DNA of 34,332 nucleotides from assembly GCA_017646785.1 (NCBI GenBank), contig JAGCLX010000044.1:1-34332 (forward strand). Direction: 5' to 3'. The notes below the pieces were generated by a model, which searched no databases, was not told the origin of the DNA, and saw only the letters and a program-made list of their open reading frames with translations. This stretch comes from Alistipes sp. (lineage in GTDB: Bacteria; Bacteroidota; Bacteroidia; Bacteroidales; Rikenellaceae). Shown here piece after piece: positions 16,824 to 26,254 of this stretch; the first letter of the stretch is position 1; every line of letters starts with the position of its first letter. The translations under genes and the position numbers were made by a program.

Positions 16824-17669
16824 ATGAAATACTTTGGAGCACATGTAAGCGCATCGGGTGGTGTGGAGAACGCCATCAAAAATGCACAAGATATAGGGGC
16901 GACAGCTTTCGCACTCTTTACTAAGAACCAGCGCCAATGGATAGCCCCAGCGCTCACCGACAAGCAGACTGAGACATTTAAGAGAATGATGAGTGAGACG
17001 GGCTACTCCGCAGCACAAATTCTCCCCCACGACAGCTATCTCATCAACCTCGGTCACCCCGACGAGGATGGATTGGAGAAGTCGCGCGAGTCCTTCTTCG
17101 AGGAGATGGCACGCTGCGAGCGTCTCGGCCTCGACCGCCTAAACTTCCACCCCGGCAGCCACCTGAAGCGCATAAGCGAGGAGGGCTCGTTGGATCGCAT
17201 AGCTGAGTCCATCAACATGGCGTTGGAGCGCTCTAAGGGTGTCACCGCCGTATTGGAGAACACCGCAGGCCAGGGTTCAAACCTCGGATATAGGTTCGAG
17301 CACCTCGCCTATATCATCGACCGCGTGGAGGATAAGAGCCGCGTAGGCGTATGCTTAGACACTTGCCACACCTTTGCTGCGGGCTACGACCTCCGCACTC
17401 GCGAGGCGTGTGATGCCACATTTGCAGAGTTCGACCGCATCATAGGCTTCAACTACCTACGAGGCATGCACCTCAACGACGCTATGCGCCCCTTGGGTAG
17501 TCGCATTGACCGCCACTCGCCACTTGGCGATGGTGAGATTGGTTGGGAGTGCTTCCGCTATATAGCCTCCGACCCCCGCTTCGACAACATACCCCTCATC
17601 CTCGAGACCCCCGACGAGGCACGCTGGGCAGAGGAGATTGCCACATTAAAGAAGTTTGCTAACCTATAA
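16824..17669 (+). CDS. nfo: Endonuclease IV (apurinic/apyrimidinic endonuclease)
   Basis: This 281-residue TIM-barrel enzyme cuts DNA 5' of abasic sites and needs three zinc ions. Metal-binding motifs are all visible: [34 protein letters not shown] and [12 protein letters not shown], followed by LILETPDE near the end. The length is normal. It is the first gene of a plus-strand run with the GH53 enzyme 11 bases downstream and mntP after that, so the three are probably cotranscribed although functionally unrelated. Confidence 0.97.
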   Translation: MKYFGAHVSASGGVENAIKNAQDIGATAFALFTKNQRQWIAPALTDKQTETFKRMMSETGYSAAQILPHDSYLINLGHPDEDGLEKSRESFFEEMARCERLGLDRLNFHPGSHLKRISEEGSLDRIAESINMALERSKGVTAVLENTAGQGSNLGYRFEHLAYIIDRVEDKSRVGVCLDTCHTFAAGYDLRTREACDATFAEFDRIIGFNYLRGMHLNDAMRPLGSRIDRHSPLGDGEIGWECFRYIASDPRFDNIPLILETPDEARWAEEIATLKKFANL

Positions 17670-17680
17670 AATAGTGAGTT

Positions 17681-18649
17681 ATGAAGAGAGTATTATGTTT
17701 TATTACCGCACTTGCAACGTTTAGTATCGCTTCGGCACAAATAGCCATCGAGAAGCCCTATGCCGTGGGTGCCGATATATCGTGGTTGCAGTGGCAGGAG
17801 GATATGGGCACGAAATTTAGTGACGGCGGTGTTGAAGGTGATGCTCTCGACATTATGCGCGACAACGGATTTAACTATATCCGCTTGCGCCTATTCGTAA
17901 ATCCTAAGTCGGAGCTCGGCTACTCACAGCGTGATGGCTACTGCGACTTGGAGCACACACTGCTAATGGCGAAACGCATAAAGGAGGCGGGTATGATGTT
18001 TTTGCTCGACTTCCACTACTCGGACAACTGGGCAGACCCACAGAAGCAAATCATGCCACAGGCATGGCAGACCTACTCATACGATGAGGTGTGCGATGCT
18101 GTCTATGAGCACACTCGCGAGGTGCTCCTCGCCCTCGAAGCACAGGGCACCCTACCCGATATGGTGCAGGTGGGCAACGAGGTTAGCAACGGCATGTTGT
18201 GGCCATACGGCTCTGTGCGCCACTCGTTTGAGGGTCTTTGCGGCCTTTTGAAGCAGGGCGTGCGCGCAGTTAGAGAGTATGCACCCGATGCAGAGGTGAT
18301 GCTACACGTAGCACTTGGTGGTCAGGCGGAGGAGTCTGTACGTTTCTTCGACGCTATGGAGGAGTATGGCATGGAGTACGATATAATTGGCCAGTCGTAC
18401 TATCCTGAGTGGCATGGCACATTAGAAGAGCTCGAGGCAAATACCAATGCCTTGGTACTTAAATATAACAAGCCACTCATCGTCGTTGAGTACCGCGACC
18501 ACTACCTCGACATTGAGCGTATTGTAAGCTCACTACCCAATGGCTTGGGCCGAGGCACATTTATCTGGGAGGCCACATCGCCACATTGGGGTAAGCTCTT
18601 TGACGAGAATGGCGCTGCGACACCTGCACTTGATGACTATAACAGATAG
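17681..18649 (+). CDS. GH53 endo-beta-1,4-galactanase, secreted
   Basis: This 322-residue protein has a signal peptide (1-19, ending SIASA) and the compact GH53 barrel. Family motifs are VGADISWLQWQE (29-40), LRLFVNP (69-75), LLDFHYSDNWADPQKQ (108-123), VQVGNEVSNGMLWP with acid/base Glu167, and IVVEY with nucleophile Glu270. The substrate would be type I arabinogalactan or pectic galactan side chains, cleaved in the periplasm or outside. There is no lipobox and no neighbouring SusC/SusD, beta-galactosidase or regulator, which is unusual because such enzymes in Bacteroidetes generally sit in polysaccharide utilization loci. It lies 11 bases after nfo and 7 bases before mntP. Confidence 0.92.
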   Translation: MKRVLCFITALATFSIASAQIAIEKPYAVGADISWLQWQEDMGTKFSDGGVEGDALDIMRDNGFNYIRLRLFVNPKSELGYSQRDGYCDLEHTLLMAKRIKEAGMMFLLDFHYSDNWADPQKQIMPQAWQTYSYDEVCDAVYEHTREVLLALEAQGTLPDMVQVGNEVSNGMLWPYGSVRHSFEGLCGLLKQGVRAVREYAPDAEVMLHVALGGQAEESVRFFDAMEEYGMEYDIIGQSYYPEWHGTLEELEANTNALVLKYNKPLIVVEYRDHYLDIERIVSSLPNGLGRGTFIWEATSPHWGKLFDENGAATPALDDYNR

Positions 18650-18656
18650 AGCATAG

Positions 18657-19214
18657 ATGGGACTTATCGAACTACTACTAATCTCCATAGGATTAGCCAT
18701 GGATGCCTTTGCCGTATCTGTGGGTAAGGGCATGACACTCAAATGTGTACGTCCACGCCACGCCCTGACCGCCGGTGTGTGGTTTGGTGTTTTTCAGGGA
18801 CTTATGCCCATCATAGGTTACTTCGTTGGTCGTAGCTTTGCGGAGTATGTCGTTCGCGTCGACCACTGGATAGCCTTTGGCCTACTGACTCTCATAGGAG
18901 TCAACATGATACGCGAGGCTATGAGTGGTGAGCAAGAGGAGGTAGACGGCAACTTTGGCGTGCGCACCATGCTAATTATGGCTATTGCCACAAGCATCGA
19001 CGCTTTGGCTGTGGGCATATCAATGGCATTCCTCAATGTCAACATATGGATATCGGCAGCAGTTATCTGCGTTGTGACGCTCCTAATCTCTGGTGCGGGC
19101 GTATATTTGGGCTCTGCCTTTGGCACGCGCCTCGGCTCCAAGGCGGGCATCGTAGGCGGAGTGATATTGATAGCCATCGGCATCAAAATCGTTGTGGAGC
19201 ATGTATGGTTGTAG
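18657..19214 (+). CDS. mntP: Manganese efflux pump MntP
   Basis: This 185-residue membrane protein has six hydrophobic segments arranged as two related halves, each with an Asp in its first helix: GLAMDAFAVSVGKG (Asp16) and ATSIDALAVGISMAF (Asp115). These match the residues needed for Mn export in E. coli MntP. It starts 7 bases after the GH53 stop, so no manganese riboswitch precedes it and regulation must come from the shared upstream promoter or post-transcriptionally. A strong bidirectional hairpin follows at 19301. Confidence 0.93.
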   Translation: MGLIELLLISIGLAMDAFAVSVGKGMTLKCVRPRHALTAGVWFGVFQGLMPIIGYFVGRSFAEYVVRVDHWIAFGLLTLIGVNMIREAMSGEQEEVDGNFGVRTMLIMAIATSIDALAVGISMAFLNVNIWISAAVICVVTLLISGAGVYLGSAFGTRLGSKAGIVGGVILIAIGIKIVVEHVWL

Positions 19215-19260
19215 GTAAAATTTGGTATTAGAGTAAAACACCTAACATTAGCGCTACACC

Positions 19261-19394
19261 CAAATTTATTGTCAGAAGGGTGTCGAGTGCAACACTCGGC
19301 AAAAATGCCACCGATGGGTAGTACTTAGTCGTACATCCCATTGGTGGCATTTTTTGTTAGGGGCCGCAATCGACCCCTTATCACAATAAATTTA
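19261..19394. repeat. 134-bp repeat element, copy A (inverted ends, three hairpins)
   Basis: The ends are inverted: AAATTTATTGTCAGAAGGG on the left and CCCCTTATCACAATAAATTT on the right. Inside are hairpin 1 (CGAGTG/CACTCG), hairpin 2 (the long terminator-like stem) and hairpin 3 (AGGGG/CCCCT). An element of identical length and layout is at 33260-33393. The right end contains the stop codon of the PII-like gene. Confidence 0.75.
19301..19355. terminator. Bidirectional terminator between mntP and the PII-like gene
   Basis: A long stem (AAAAATGCCACCGATGGG at 19301-19318 with CCCATTGGTGGCATTTTT at 19337-19354) is flanked by A and T runs, so it can end transcripts from both sides. Its apical part, GTAC-TTAGTC-GTAC, is shared with the repeat copies near 33 kb. 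Confidence 0.88.
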
Positions 19395-19685
19395 CATGCA
19401 CTGGGTGATATCCCATACGAAGGCTCTTGAACCCTGCTGCTGGGTGGTATAATCGATCTCTCGTACTGCCTCAAGCAATACGGGAATCTTCTCATCCTCA
19501 ACAATAGCAAGGATTGAGCTGTTCATTGCAGGCCATGCATGCGTGCCATAGTGAGGCTCGCCATCGTGAGTACCACGACCCTCGGTGAGCGCCCAGCGAG
19601 TGAAGCCACGCACACCATTGTCATCGAGCATCTTATTTACACGATCGGTAAGAGCCTGGTTGTATGATAAAAAGAATGCTTTCAT
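19392..19685 (-). CDS. PII/CutA-like small protein at the end of the efflux operon
   Basis: From the ATG at 19685 this is a 97-residue protein; the frame runs on to 19739 but those codons look like leader. MKAFFLSYNQALTDRVNKML, then a central acidic/aromatic loop with HAWPAMNSSILAIVEDEKIP and the ending TTQQQGSRAFVWDITQCM, suggest a ferredoxin-like fold of the PII-like superfamily. Such small genes are known next to RND pumps (DUF3240 in proteobacteria is an analogous case). It lies 65 bases after the RND gene on the same strand and is followed by a terminator, so it is the last gene of the tetR-tolC-MFP-RND operon. Ligand and partner are unknown. Confidence 0.7.
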   Translation of the reverse strand: MKAFFLSYNQALTDRVNKMLDDNGVRGFTRWALTEGRGTHDGEPHYGTHAWPAMNSSILAIVEDEKIPVLLEAVREIDYTTQQQGSRAFVWDITQCM

Positions 19686-19750
19686 CGTTGTATACATTTT
19701 AATGGCCATGGGGGCATATACCATAGGCATATACCCCATAGACCTGTTTA

Positions 19751-22700
19751 TTACTTATTCTGCTTCTCAATCTGCTGGCGGATAAATGCCTCGTCGTGCT
19801 TATCGCGAGCCTCCTTACGGAGTGCACGACGCTCAATGCTACCCTCAAGCATTGCATAGAGCGAAGGCACGATAAAGAGCGTGATGATGGTAGACATCAA
19901 CAAACCACCCACAACAGCGATACCCATGGGCTGCCAAATCTCAGATCCCTCACCAAGACCCATAGACATAGGCAACATACCAAGAACAGTAGTGAGCGAA
20001 GTCATCAATACAGGGCGAAGACGGCTCTTACCACCCTCGATGACAGCATCTGAAATGGTCGAACCACGCTCAACAAGCAAGTTCATGTAGTCCACCATCA
20101 CGATACCGTTCTTAGTTACGATACCCACAAGCATGATGGCACCGATGAGAGCGATAAGCGAGAGAGGTGTACCTGTGAGCCACAACGCGATGAAGACACC
20201 CGACATAGCAAATGGGATGGTAAACATGATGATGAAGGGGTATACCAACGACTCAAACTGCGTAGCCATCACGATGTAAACAAGCACAATGATAAGCACG
20301 AGCAAAAGACCGATATCCGAGAATGCCTCGCCCTGATCCTCGATAGAACCACCCAACTCGAGTGAAAGACCTGCAGGCACATCATACTCAGCGAGCAAAC
20401 CATTAACCTCGGCAACAGCATCACCAAGAGCTACGCCTGCACCCATAGAGCACTCTACAGACACAACACGCTGACGGTTCTCACGCTCGATCTCAGGCGA
20501 TGCGAACTCCTCGTTGACTGTAGCCACATCCTTAAGCTTAATAGCCTGACCAGTAGCAGTGTAGAGAACGATATCCTCAACATCCTGAACACTCTCACGG
20601 AACTTCTCATCATAACGTACTACGATGTTGTACTCATCACCGTCCTCACGATACTTAGTACATTCATAACCATAGATACGATTACGGATGAACTGCGCCG
20701 CAGTAGATGGGTTAAGACCATAGTATGCAAGCTTTTCACGGTCGAAACGCACGTTGAACTCAGGCTGCAAATCCTCACGCGAGAGTTTAACATCACGCAA
20801 TGTGCTCAACTTAGACATACGTGCCTGCAAATCCTTAGCCGTAGCCATAGCTACATCCATATCGTAACCAAAGACCTTAACTTCAACGTTACTTGAGCCA
20901 CCCATGCCACCCTGCTGGCCACCAGGGATAACCTGGAACTCCTCAATCTCGGGAATGGTAGCAAGGTCCTTACGCAACTCATCCGAAATCTCAAAGATTG
21001 TAGGACGCTCAATCTCCGTACGCTTTGGCATACGAATAGTGAAGTTGATAAGGTGCGAGCCAGTAGTCTGCATTGCTGCAAAGGCATTGCTTGATGAGTT
21101 CTCACCAGCCGATGTACTCAACATGTTGATGAAGGGATACTTAACGCCGATGATAGAGTCAATCTGACGAGCAATGCGAGCGGTCTCATCAACGTGAGTA
21201 TTCTGTGGCAACTTCACGCTCATTGAGATGCGGGCATTATCCGATGTGGGGAAGAACTCCGTTGGCACCTGCTTGAGCAACATCAACGACAACACGAACA
21301 CAAGCATAAGAAGGAATGTAGCGCTCTTACGCCACTTAACCACAAAACGAAGCATCTTCTCGTAGAGGTTATCCAACCACTGAAGGAAGAGGTCGATAGG
21401 CTTGTAGATGATACCGATACCCTTATATGTGTGAGCGCCACCATCGAGCTTAAGCATATATGCTGAGAGCATAGGGGTAAGGGTGATAGCGGCAGTGGTA
21501 GATACACACACCACGATAGTCACAATCCAACCGAGCTCGCGGAACAAGATACCCGACATACCTGGGATCATGGTCAATGGCATGAACACCGCTACCACAA
21601 CCAACGTAGTTGCAATAACCGAGAGCCACACCTCATTGGTTGCATAGATCGCCGCCTCCTTAGGCTTCGATCCACGCTCGATGTGTGTAGAGATGTTCTC
21701 CAACACCACAATAGCATCATCCACAACCATACCGATAGCGATAGAGAGCGCCGAGAGAGAGATGATGTTGAGCGTAGAGCCTACAGCATATAGATAGATA
21801 AAGGCACAGATAAGCGAGATGGGGATGGTCAAACAGATGATGAACGTAGCACGCCAACGACCCAAGAAGAACATCACCACCAAGATCACGAAGATGAAGG
21901 CGAACATGATGGTCTCAGCAAGTGAGCTGATAGCATTCTTAATCTGCTCCGACGACTCATAGATGGTCTCCACCTTACAATCGGGAGGAAGCGTAGGAAG
22001 AATAGTCTCCAACTTCGCATATACATCCTCGATAATCTGCACTGAATTAGCACCTGTCTGCTTCTGCACAAGAATACGAACACCCTGACGACCATTGATA
22101 CGCTCATCCATTGTTGCCTCCTCCAACGTATCCTTAATCTCAGCAACGTCAGAGAGCATCACAGTGCGGCCGCCCTGATTAGAGATTACGATATCGAAGA
22201 GCTCGCGGCTATCCTCAAACTGGAGGTCGGTCTTAAGGTTAAATGTCTGCGTACCGAGGTCGAGCTTACCAGCTGGTATATTAATATTCTCCGATGCTAT
22301 AATCTGACCCAACGACTCTACTGTAAGACCATATGCCTCGAGCTTCTTAGGGTCGACATTTACCTGCACCTCACGCTCACGAGCACCGATAACAGCAACA
22401 GAACCAATGCCGTTGACACGGTTAAGCTCGTTAACCATCTTGTCATCGAGTATCTTATAGAGCGCATTGTAGCTCTCATCTGCAGTTACAGAGAGCATCA
22501 TGATAGGCATCATCGAAGATGAGAACTTCATGACTGTAGGATACTCCACCTCCTCAGGGAGCAACGACTGTGAGCGACTGACAACATCACGCACATCATT
22601 AGCAGCCTCGGTAAGGTCACATCCATACTCGAACTCAAGCGTTACCATTGACACATTGTCCGATGACTTAGAGGTAATTTTATCGAGGTTATCCACCGAG

Positions 22701-22915
22701 TTGAGCTGATCCTCAAGTACACGGGTGATATTAGTCTCGATATCCTCGGCGTTACCACCAGGATACATTGTGATAACACTGATGTAGGGAACATCGATTT
22801 CAGGATACTGATCAACGCCAAGCTTTGTCACTGAGAACAAGCCAAAGACGATGACTCCTATAAATATAAGCGCGGTAGAGATCGGTTTTCGTACCGCCGA
22901 TTCATAAATTTTCAT
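19751..22915 (-). CDS. RND-family multidrug efflux transporter (inner-membrane pump)
   Basis: This 1054-residue protein is an AcrB/MexB-type proton-driven exporter of the hydrophobe/amphiphile group. The N-terminus MKIYESAVRKPISTALIF begins TM1. The proton-relay Asp pair is D399/D400 in IGMVVDDAIVVLEN and the relay Lys is K935 in GIVTKNGIVMVDYMN. Two large periplasmic loops follow TM1 and TM7, and the internal duplication typical of the family is visible. It works with the adaptor and TolC-like channel encoded immediately upstream (gaps 53 and 47 bases) as a tripartite pump. No metal-export Met cluster is evident, so drugs, bile salts or similar compounds are more likely substrates than metals. 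Confidence 0.95.
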   Translation of the reverse strand: MKIYESAVRKPISTALIFIGVIVFGLFSVTKLGVDQYPEIDVPYISVITMYPGGNAEDIETNITRVLEDQLNSVDNLDKITSKSSDNVSMVTLEFEYGCDLTEAANDVRDVVSRSQSLLPEEVEYPTVMKFSSSMMPIMMLSVTADESYNALYKILDDKMVNELNRVNGIGSVAVIGAREREVQVNVDPKKLEAYGLTVESLGQIIASENINIPAGKLDLGTQTFNLKTDLQFEDSRELFDIVISNQGGRTVMLSDVAEIKDTLEEATMDERINGRQGVRILVQKQTGANSVQIIEDVYAKLETILPTLPPDCKVETIYESSEQIKNAISSLAETIMFAFIFVILVVMFFLGRWRATFIICLTIPISLICAFIYLYAVGSTLNIISLSALSIAIGMVVDDAIVVLENISTHIERGSKPKEAAIYATNEVWLSVIATTLVVVAVFMPLTMIPGMSGILFRELGWIVTIVVCVSTTAAITLTPMLSAYMLKLDGGAHTYKGIGIIYKPIDLFLQWLDNLYEKMLRFVVKWRKSATFLLMLVFVLSLMLLKQVPTEFFPTSDNARISMSVKLPQNTHVDETARIARQIDSIIGVKYPFINMLSTSAGENSSSNAFAAMQTTGSHLINFTIRMPKRTEIERPTIFEISDELRKDLATIPEIEEFQVIPGGQQGGMGGSSNVEVKVFGYDMDVAMATAKDLQARMSKLSTLRDVKLSREDLQPEFNVRFDREKLAYYGLNPSTAAQFIRNRIYGYECTKYREDGDEYNIVVRYDEKFRESVQDVEDIVLYTATGQAIKLKDVATVNEEFASPEIERENRQRVVSVECSMGAGVALGDAVAEVNGLLAEYDVPAGLSLELGGSIEDQGEAFSDIGLLLVLIIVLVYIVMATQFESLVYPFIIMFTIPFAMSGVFIALWLTGTPLSLIALIGAIMLVGIVTKNGIVMVDYMNLLVERGSTISDAVIEGGKSRLRPVLMTSLTTVLGMLPMSMGLGEGSEIWQPMGIAVVGGLLMSTIITLFIVPSLYAMLEGSIERRALRKEARDKHDEAFIRQQIEKQNK

Positions 22916-22968
22916 CTATATACGGGTTTTTAAGTGTGTAAGGTATTAAGCACTGTAACTCAACCTCA

Positions 22969-23991
22969 TTATTCGTTATCAACCGTTACAGTTTTGCCAT
23001 CCATAAGACGAGTGAACGACGTAGTTGCAACCTCATCACCAGCCTCAATACCCTCAAGAATCTCAATCATGTTACCTACACGACGACCATCCTTTACGAA
23101 ACGGTAGTCAGCAACGCCATCCTTGATAACATATACATAACGCTCTGATGAACCAGCCTGCTTCTGTACAGCCTTATCAGCAACCATTACACTCTGACGC
23201 TTACCCATGTTGAAAATTGTGCGTGCATACATACCTGGGCGCAACTCCAATGACTTGTTAGGGATGGTAATCTCCACGCTGAAGGTACGTGTGCGGGCGT
23301 CGAACGCGGGGTTGATGCGCGATACCTGACCCTCGAACTGCTTACCTGGATAGATATCAACCTCGATAGTCACCTTATCGCCAACCTTTACGCTTGTGAA
23401 ATACTGCTCCGAAACGTTAGCCATAACCTTAAGCTTGTCAATCTGCATGATGTGCAAGATAGGCATAGAGGCAAAGAGGTCGCCATTCTCGAAGTTACGT
23501 GCAGTCACAACACCCGAGATAGGAGACTTAATCGTAGAGTTCTTGCGAAGGTTCTCCACAACCTCACGCTGAAGGTCGAGCGTATTCTTCATCTGTGTAA
23601 GCTGCTGATCTGAGATACCACCTGAAGCGTGCACAGGAACCATACGATTGTAGTTATCCTCGGCAGTAGCAAGGTTAAGCTCCTGCTGCTTGAGCATTGT
23701 CTGGTCGAGCGTTACAATGGTCTGACCCTCGGCAACCTTATCACCAACGTCAACAAGGATGCGATCGATGTGCAAGCCCTGAGCTGCAGGAGTGATATCG
23801 TTCTCCTTGTAGGCCATAATCTCAGAAGTATAGCTCTCGACGAGGTCTATGGTCTTAACCTCAGCAACGATTGTCTTAACGACAACAGCCTGCTCCTCAA
23901 CAACAGCCTCAGCAACCTTCTCCGCGCTATTATTTGTATTACAAGCTACGAACGACGCTGCCATAAACATAAACATTAAACTCTTCTTCAT
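22969..23991 (-). CDS. RND periplasmic adaptor (membrane fusion protein), lipoprotein
   Basis: This 340-residue protein has a lipoprotein signal peptide (Cys17 in SFVACNTNN). It has the usual adaptor order: a lipoyl half-motif (ITPAAQGLHIDRILVDVGDKVAEGQTIVTLD), an alpha-helical hairpin (about 115-150, LNLATAEDNYNRM), the second lipoyl half (IKSPISGVVTARNFENGDL), then a beta-barrel and a membrane-proximal domain ending in EGIEAGDEVATTSF. It bridges the RND pump and the outer-membrane channel. It sits 47 bases after the TolC-type gene and 53 before the pump gene in the same operon. Confidence 0.94.
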   Translation of the reverse strand: MKKSLMFMFMAASFVACNTNNSAEKVAEAVVEEQAVVVKTIVAEVKTIDLVESYTSEIMAYKENDITPAAQGLHIDRILVDVGDKVAEGQTIVTLDQTMLKQQELNLATAEDNYNRMVPVHASGGISDQQLTQMKNTLDLQREVVENLRKNSTIKSPISGVVTARNFENGDLFASMPILHIMQIDKLKVMANVSEQYFTSVKVGDKVTIEVDIYPGKQFEGQVSRINPAFDARTRTFSVEITIPNKSLELRPGMYARTIFNMGKRQSVMVADKAVQKQAGSSERYVYVIKDGVADYRFVKDGRRVGNMIEILEGIEAGDEVATTSFTRLMDGKTVTVDNE

Positions 23992-24038
23992 ATCTCTTTT
24001 ATCTTTTATATTGTTATTCAGTGTGTTATACTTCCATA

Positions 24039-25382
24039 TTACTCAATACTATCCTTACCCAACGCCTTCTCATACTCGGCGAATGCAGCAAGGTAGTCAT
24101 AGATAGACTGCGAATAGCTCAACTGTGCCTGTGTAAGCGAGAGCTGCGCGCTATTAAGCTCGAGAATCGTACCAGCACCCGCCTCGTAGCGTGTATACGA
24201 AATCTCGTATGCCTTCTCTGCCTGGAGCACAGTCTCAGCATTTGCAAGCATCATAGAACGCGCTGTGAGAAGCGTATTTATCGACTGCTGCACCTGAAGA
24301 CGGATACCCTGCTCGGCATAGTCGCGCTGTATGCGAAGCTGCTCCGCCTGGTTACGCACCTCACGAAGCTGATTTGTCTTCTTGAAGCCCGCAAAGATAG
24401 GGATGCTAATCTGTGCACCGAGCGAGATAGGATACTGCCACCAGAACTTAGACTGCTCAACATTAGTGGCACCACCACCTGTCATACCACCAAGCAAGCC
24501 ACCAAGGTCTGAGCGCTCCTGACCGATGTATGAAATCTGACCGAAGGCTGCGACTGTTGGCATTCGAGTTGTCTGAATAAGTTTCTCCTGGTGATCCAAC
24601 ATCTCAAGCTGAAGGTCAAGGGTCTTTATTGTGGTATTATTCTCCAAATCGAGCTCGTAGTCAGTGCCAAAAAGCGCCATATCCTTGAAGTCATCAAGCG
24701 AGCCTACAACGTCAATCTCTACCTCCTCGGGAATTGAGAGGTACATCTTGAGCTGCAACTTTGCGATTGAGATACCATTCTTAAGTTGGATAATCTGAGG
24801 ATCGAGGTTTGAACGCTGCACGCGAGCTGTGAGATAGTCATACTCTGCAGCAAGACCATTCTTGTAGAGCTCCTCGGTGTTCTTAACCACACGATCGGTA
24901 GTTGTTGCAGCCTCCTCGAGTACTGTGAGTGACTGCTCAGCAAGCAAGATGTTGTAGTATGCCGAGCGTACTGCTGCAATCATATCGATGCGTGTTGCGC
25001 GTGCACTCTCCACAGCCACCTCCATCTGTGTACGTGTGAGCTTGAGCTGGCGATATACCGAGGGTACAAACAGAGGCAACGATACAGTACCAGCTACGTT
25101 AAATGTATTCTTACCTCCAAACGAAAGACCCTCTGCCATCTCCTGACGACGCAACGCTAATGCGTACTGTGCCGAAGCATCTACCTGGGGATAGAGTGTC
25201 GAGAGCGCCTGCTTGCGAACATAGTCATAGCGCTCAATCTCAAGGTTTGCCACCTGAATGGTGGGGTTGTCGCTAAGAGCAATGTTTATTGCCTCATCAA
25301 GAGTTAGCTCCAACTTTTGCTGTGCCTCGGCAGTCACAAAGACTCCCAAGCACAAACAGATTGTCATTAATAACTTTTTCAT
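24039..25382 (-). CDS. TolC-family outer-membrane efflux channel
   Basis: This 447-residue protein has a cleavable signal peptide (1-20, ending TAEA before QQKLELTLDEAINIAL). It has the duplicated long-helix architecture of TolC/OprM: DEAINIALSDNPTIQVANLE in the first repeat and QAEKAYEISYTRYEAGAGTILELNSAQLSLTQAQ in the second. It forms the exit duct of the tripartite pump. Unlike OprM it has no lipobox. It follows the tetR gene by 92 bases and precedes the adaptor gene by 47. Confidence 0.94.
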   Translation of the reverse strand: MKKLLMTICLCLGVFVTAEAQQKLELTLDEAINIALSDNPTIQVANLEIERYDYVRKQALSTLYPQVDASAQYALALRRQEMAEGLSFGGKNTFNVAGTVSLPLFVPSVYRQLKLTRTQMEVAVESARATRIDMIAAVRSAYYNILLAEQSLTVLEEAATTTDRVVKNTEELYKNGLAAEYDYLTARVQRSNLDPQIIQLKNGISIAKLQLKMYLSIPEEVEIDVVGSLDDFKDMALFGTDYELDLENNTTIKTLDLQLEMLDHQEKLIQTTRMPTVAAFGQISYIGQERSDLGGLLGGMTGGGATNVEQSKFWWQYPISLGAQISIPIFAGFKKTNQLREVRNQAEQLRIQRDYAEQGIRLQVQQSINTLLTARSMMLANAETVLQAEKAYEISYTRYEAGAGTILELNSAQLSLTQAQLSYSQSIYDYLAAFAEYEKALGKDSIE

Positions 25383-25474
25383 TTTGATATGATTTTATTT
25401 GTTTACTCTCCTAACTTTTCACACTAAATGCTGTCGCCAGCATAATCGCCTTAGCCATACAACGCCGCCTCGGC

Positions 25475-26104
25475 CTATATATTATTAAAGTACTTCGTTG
25501 TACACTCATCAATTATACGCTGGCCATCCACGGTGCACAATCCGCGAATGAATACCAACAGCGAGTAGGACATCATCTCTACATGCTCACTCGAGGGGCG
25601 CTCCTCATCGAGCGTATTTACGAGCATGCCGTGCACCGAGTGGTGTAGCACATCTACCGCAAACCTCACCTTCACACTCTTCTCGAAGTAGCCACACTCC
25701 ATACATCCTGCCACCCAACGCTCGAGGTCGGCCTTCGACTTAGACTGCACGTCATCCTCCAAACGCTTGTATATTGAGGGGTAGAAGCGGCGTATGTTAC
25801 GACGTATGCGACCCGCCACGGGGGATGCATCAATCATGTCGCGCAGGTTTACAACCATAATCTCAAGAGGGTTGTCTATGTCGGATATGTGGTGCATACG
25901 ACGGTCGCGCGAGTCCTCCATATAGTGGCGCAAAGACTGATAGATAAGCTCCTCTTTATCGCTAAACAATTCGTAAAGTGTTCTCTTCGAGATGCCTAAC
26001 TCCTGTGCAATATCATCCATGCGCACAGCCTTAATGCCCTGCTCAACAAACATCTTCGATGCGTGATGAATAATATTCTCCTTCTGAGTCATGTTACTAT
26101 ACAA
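25475..26104 (-). CDS. TetR-family repressor of the efflux operon
   Basis: This 209-residue protein (or 205 from the second Met, MTQKENII) has an N-terminal TetR helix-turn-helix: KMFVEQGIKAVRMDDIAQELGISKRTLYELFSDKEELI at about 17-54. The remainder is an all-helical ligand-binding domain. It is the first gene of the tetR-tolC-adaptor-RND-PII operon. An inverted repeat overlaps the predicted promoter just upstream, so autorepression relieved by a pump substrate is the likely logic. The ligand cannot be read from sequence. Confidence 0.92.
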   Translation of the reverse strand: MYSNMTQKENIIHHASKMFVEQGIKAVRMDDIAQELGISKRTLYELFSDKEELIYQSLRHYMEDSRDRRMHHISDIDNPLEIMVVNLRDMIDASPVAGRIRRNIRRFYPSIYKRLEDDVQSKSKADLERWVAGCMECGYFEKSVKVRFAVDVLHHSVHGMLVNTLDEERPSSEHVEMMSYSLLVFIRGLCTVDGQRIIDECTTKYFNNI

Positions 26105-26116
26105 TTTTCAACGGTG

Positions 26117-26163
26117 CAAATATACAAAGAAAACTTGATAAACAAAAAAAGTTTTCAAGTTTT
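26117..26163 (-). promoter_or_regulatory. Promoter of the efflux operon with overlapping operator
   Basis: On the minus strand TTTG (26143-26146), an 18-base spacer and TATATTTG (26117-26124) match the Bacteroidetes promoter. A 9-bp inverted repeat, AAAACTTGA (26130-26138) and TCAAGTTTT (26155-26163), straddles the -33 element, where a TetR dimer would block polymerase. Confidence 0.65.
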
Positions 26164-26222
26164 TAATACCCTATACATATATATTATTATATAAAGGGGA
26201 AATGTGATAACTAAACACGAAG

Positions 26223-26254
26223 AGGGGTGTCCGTAAAATTTGTTGGACACCCCT
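26223..26254. other. Perfect 10-bp hairpin in the tetR-glgB gap
   Basis: AGGGGTGTCC (26223-26232) and GGACACCCCT (26245-26254) pair around a 12-base AT-rich loop. It is downstream of glgB on the minus strand. T runs are weak on both sides, so a terminator role is only possible. Confidence 0.5.

Noticed and set aside
18600..18656. Manganese (yybP-ykoY) riboswitch before mntP
   Set aside because: Only 7 bases separate mntP from the upstream coding region, leaving no room for the aptamer.
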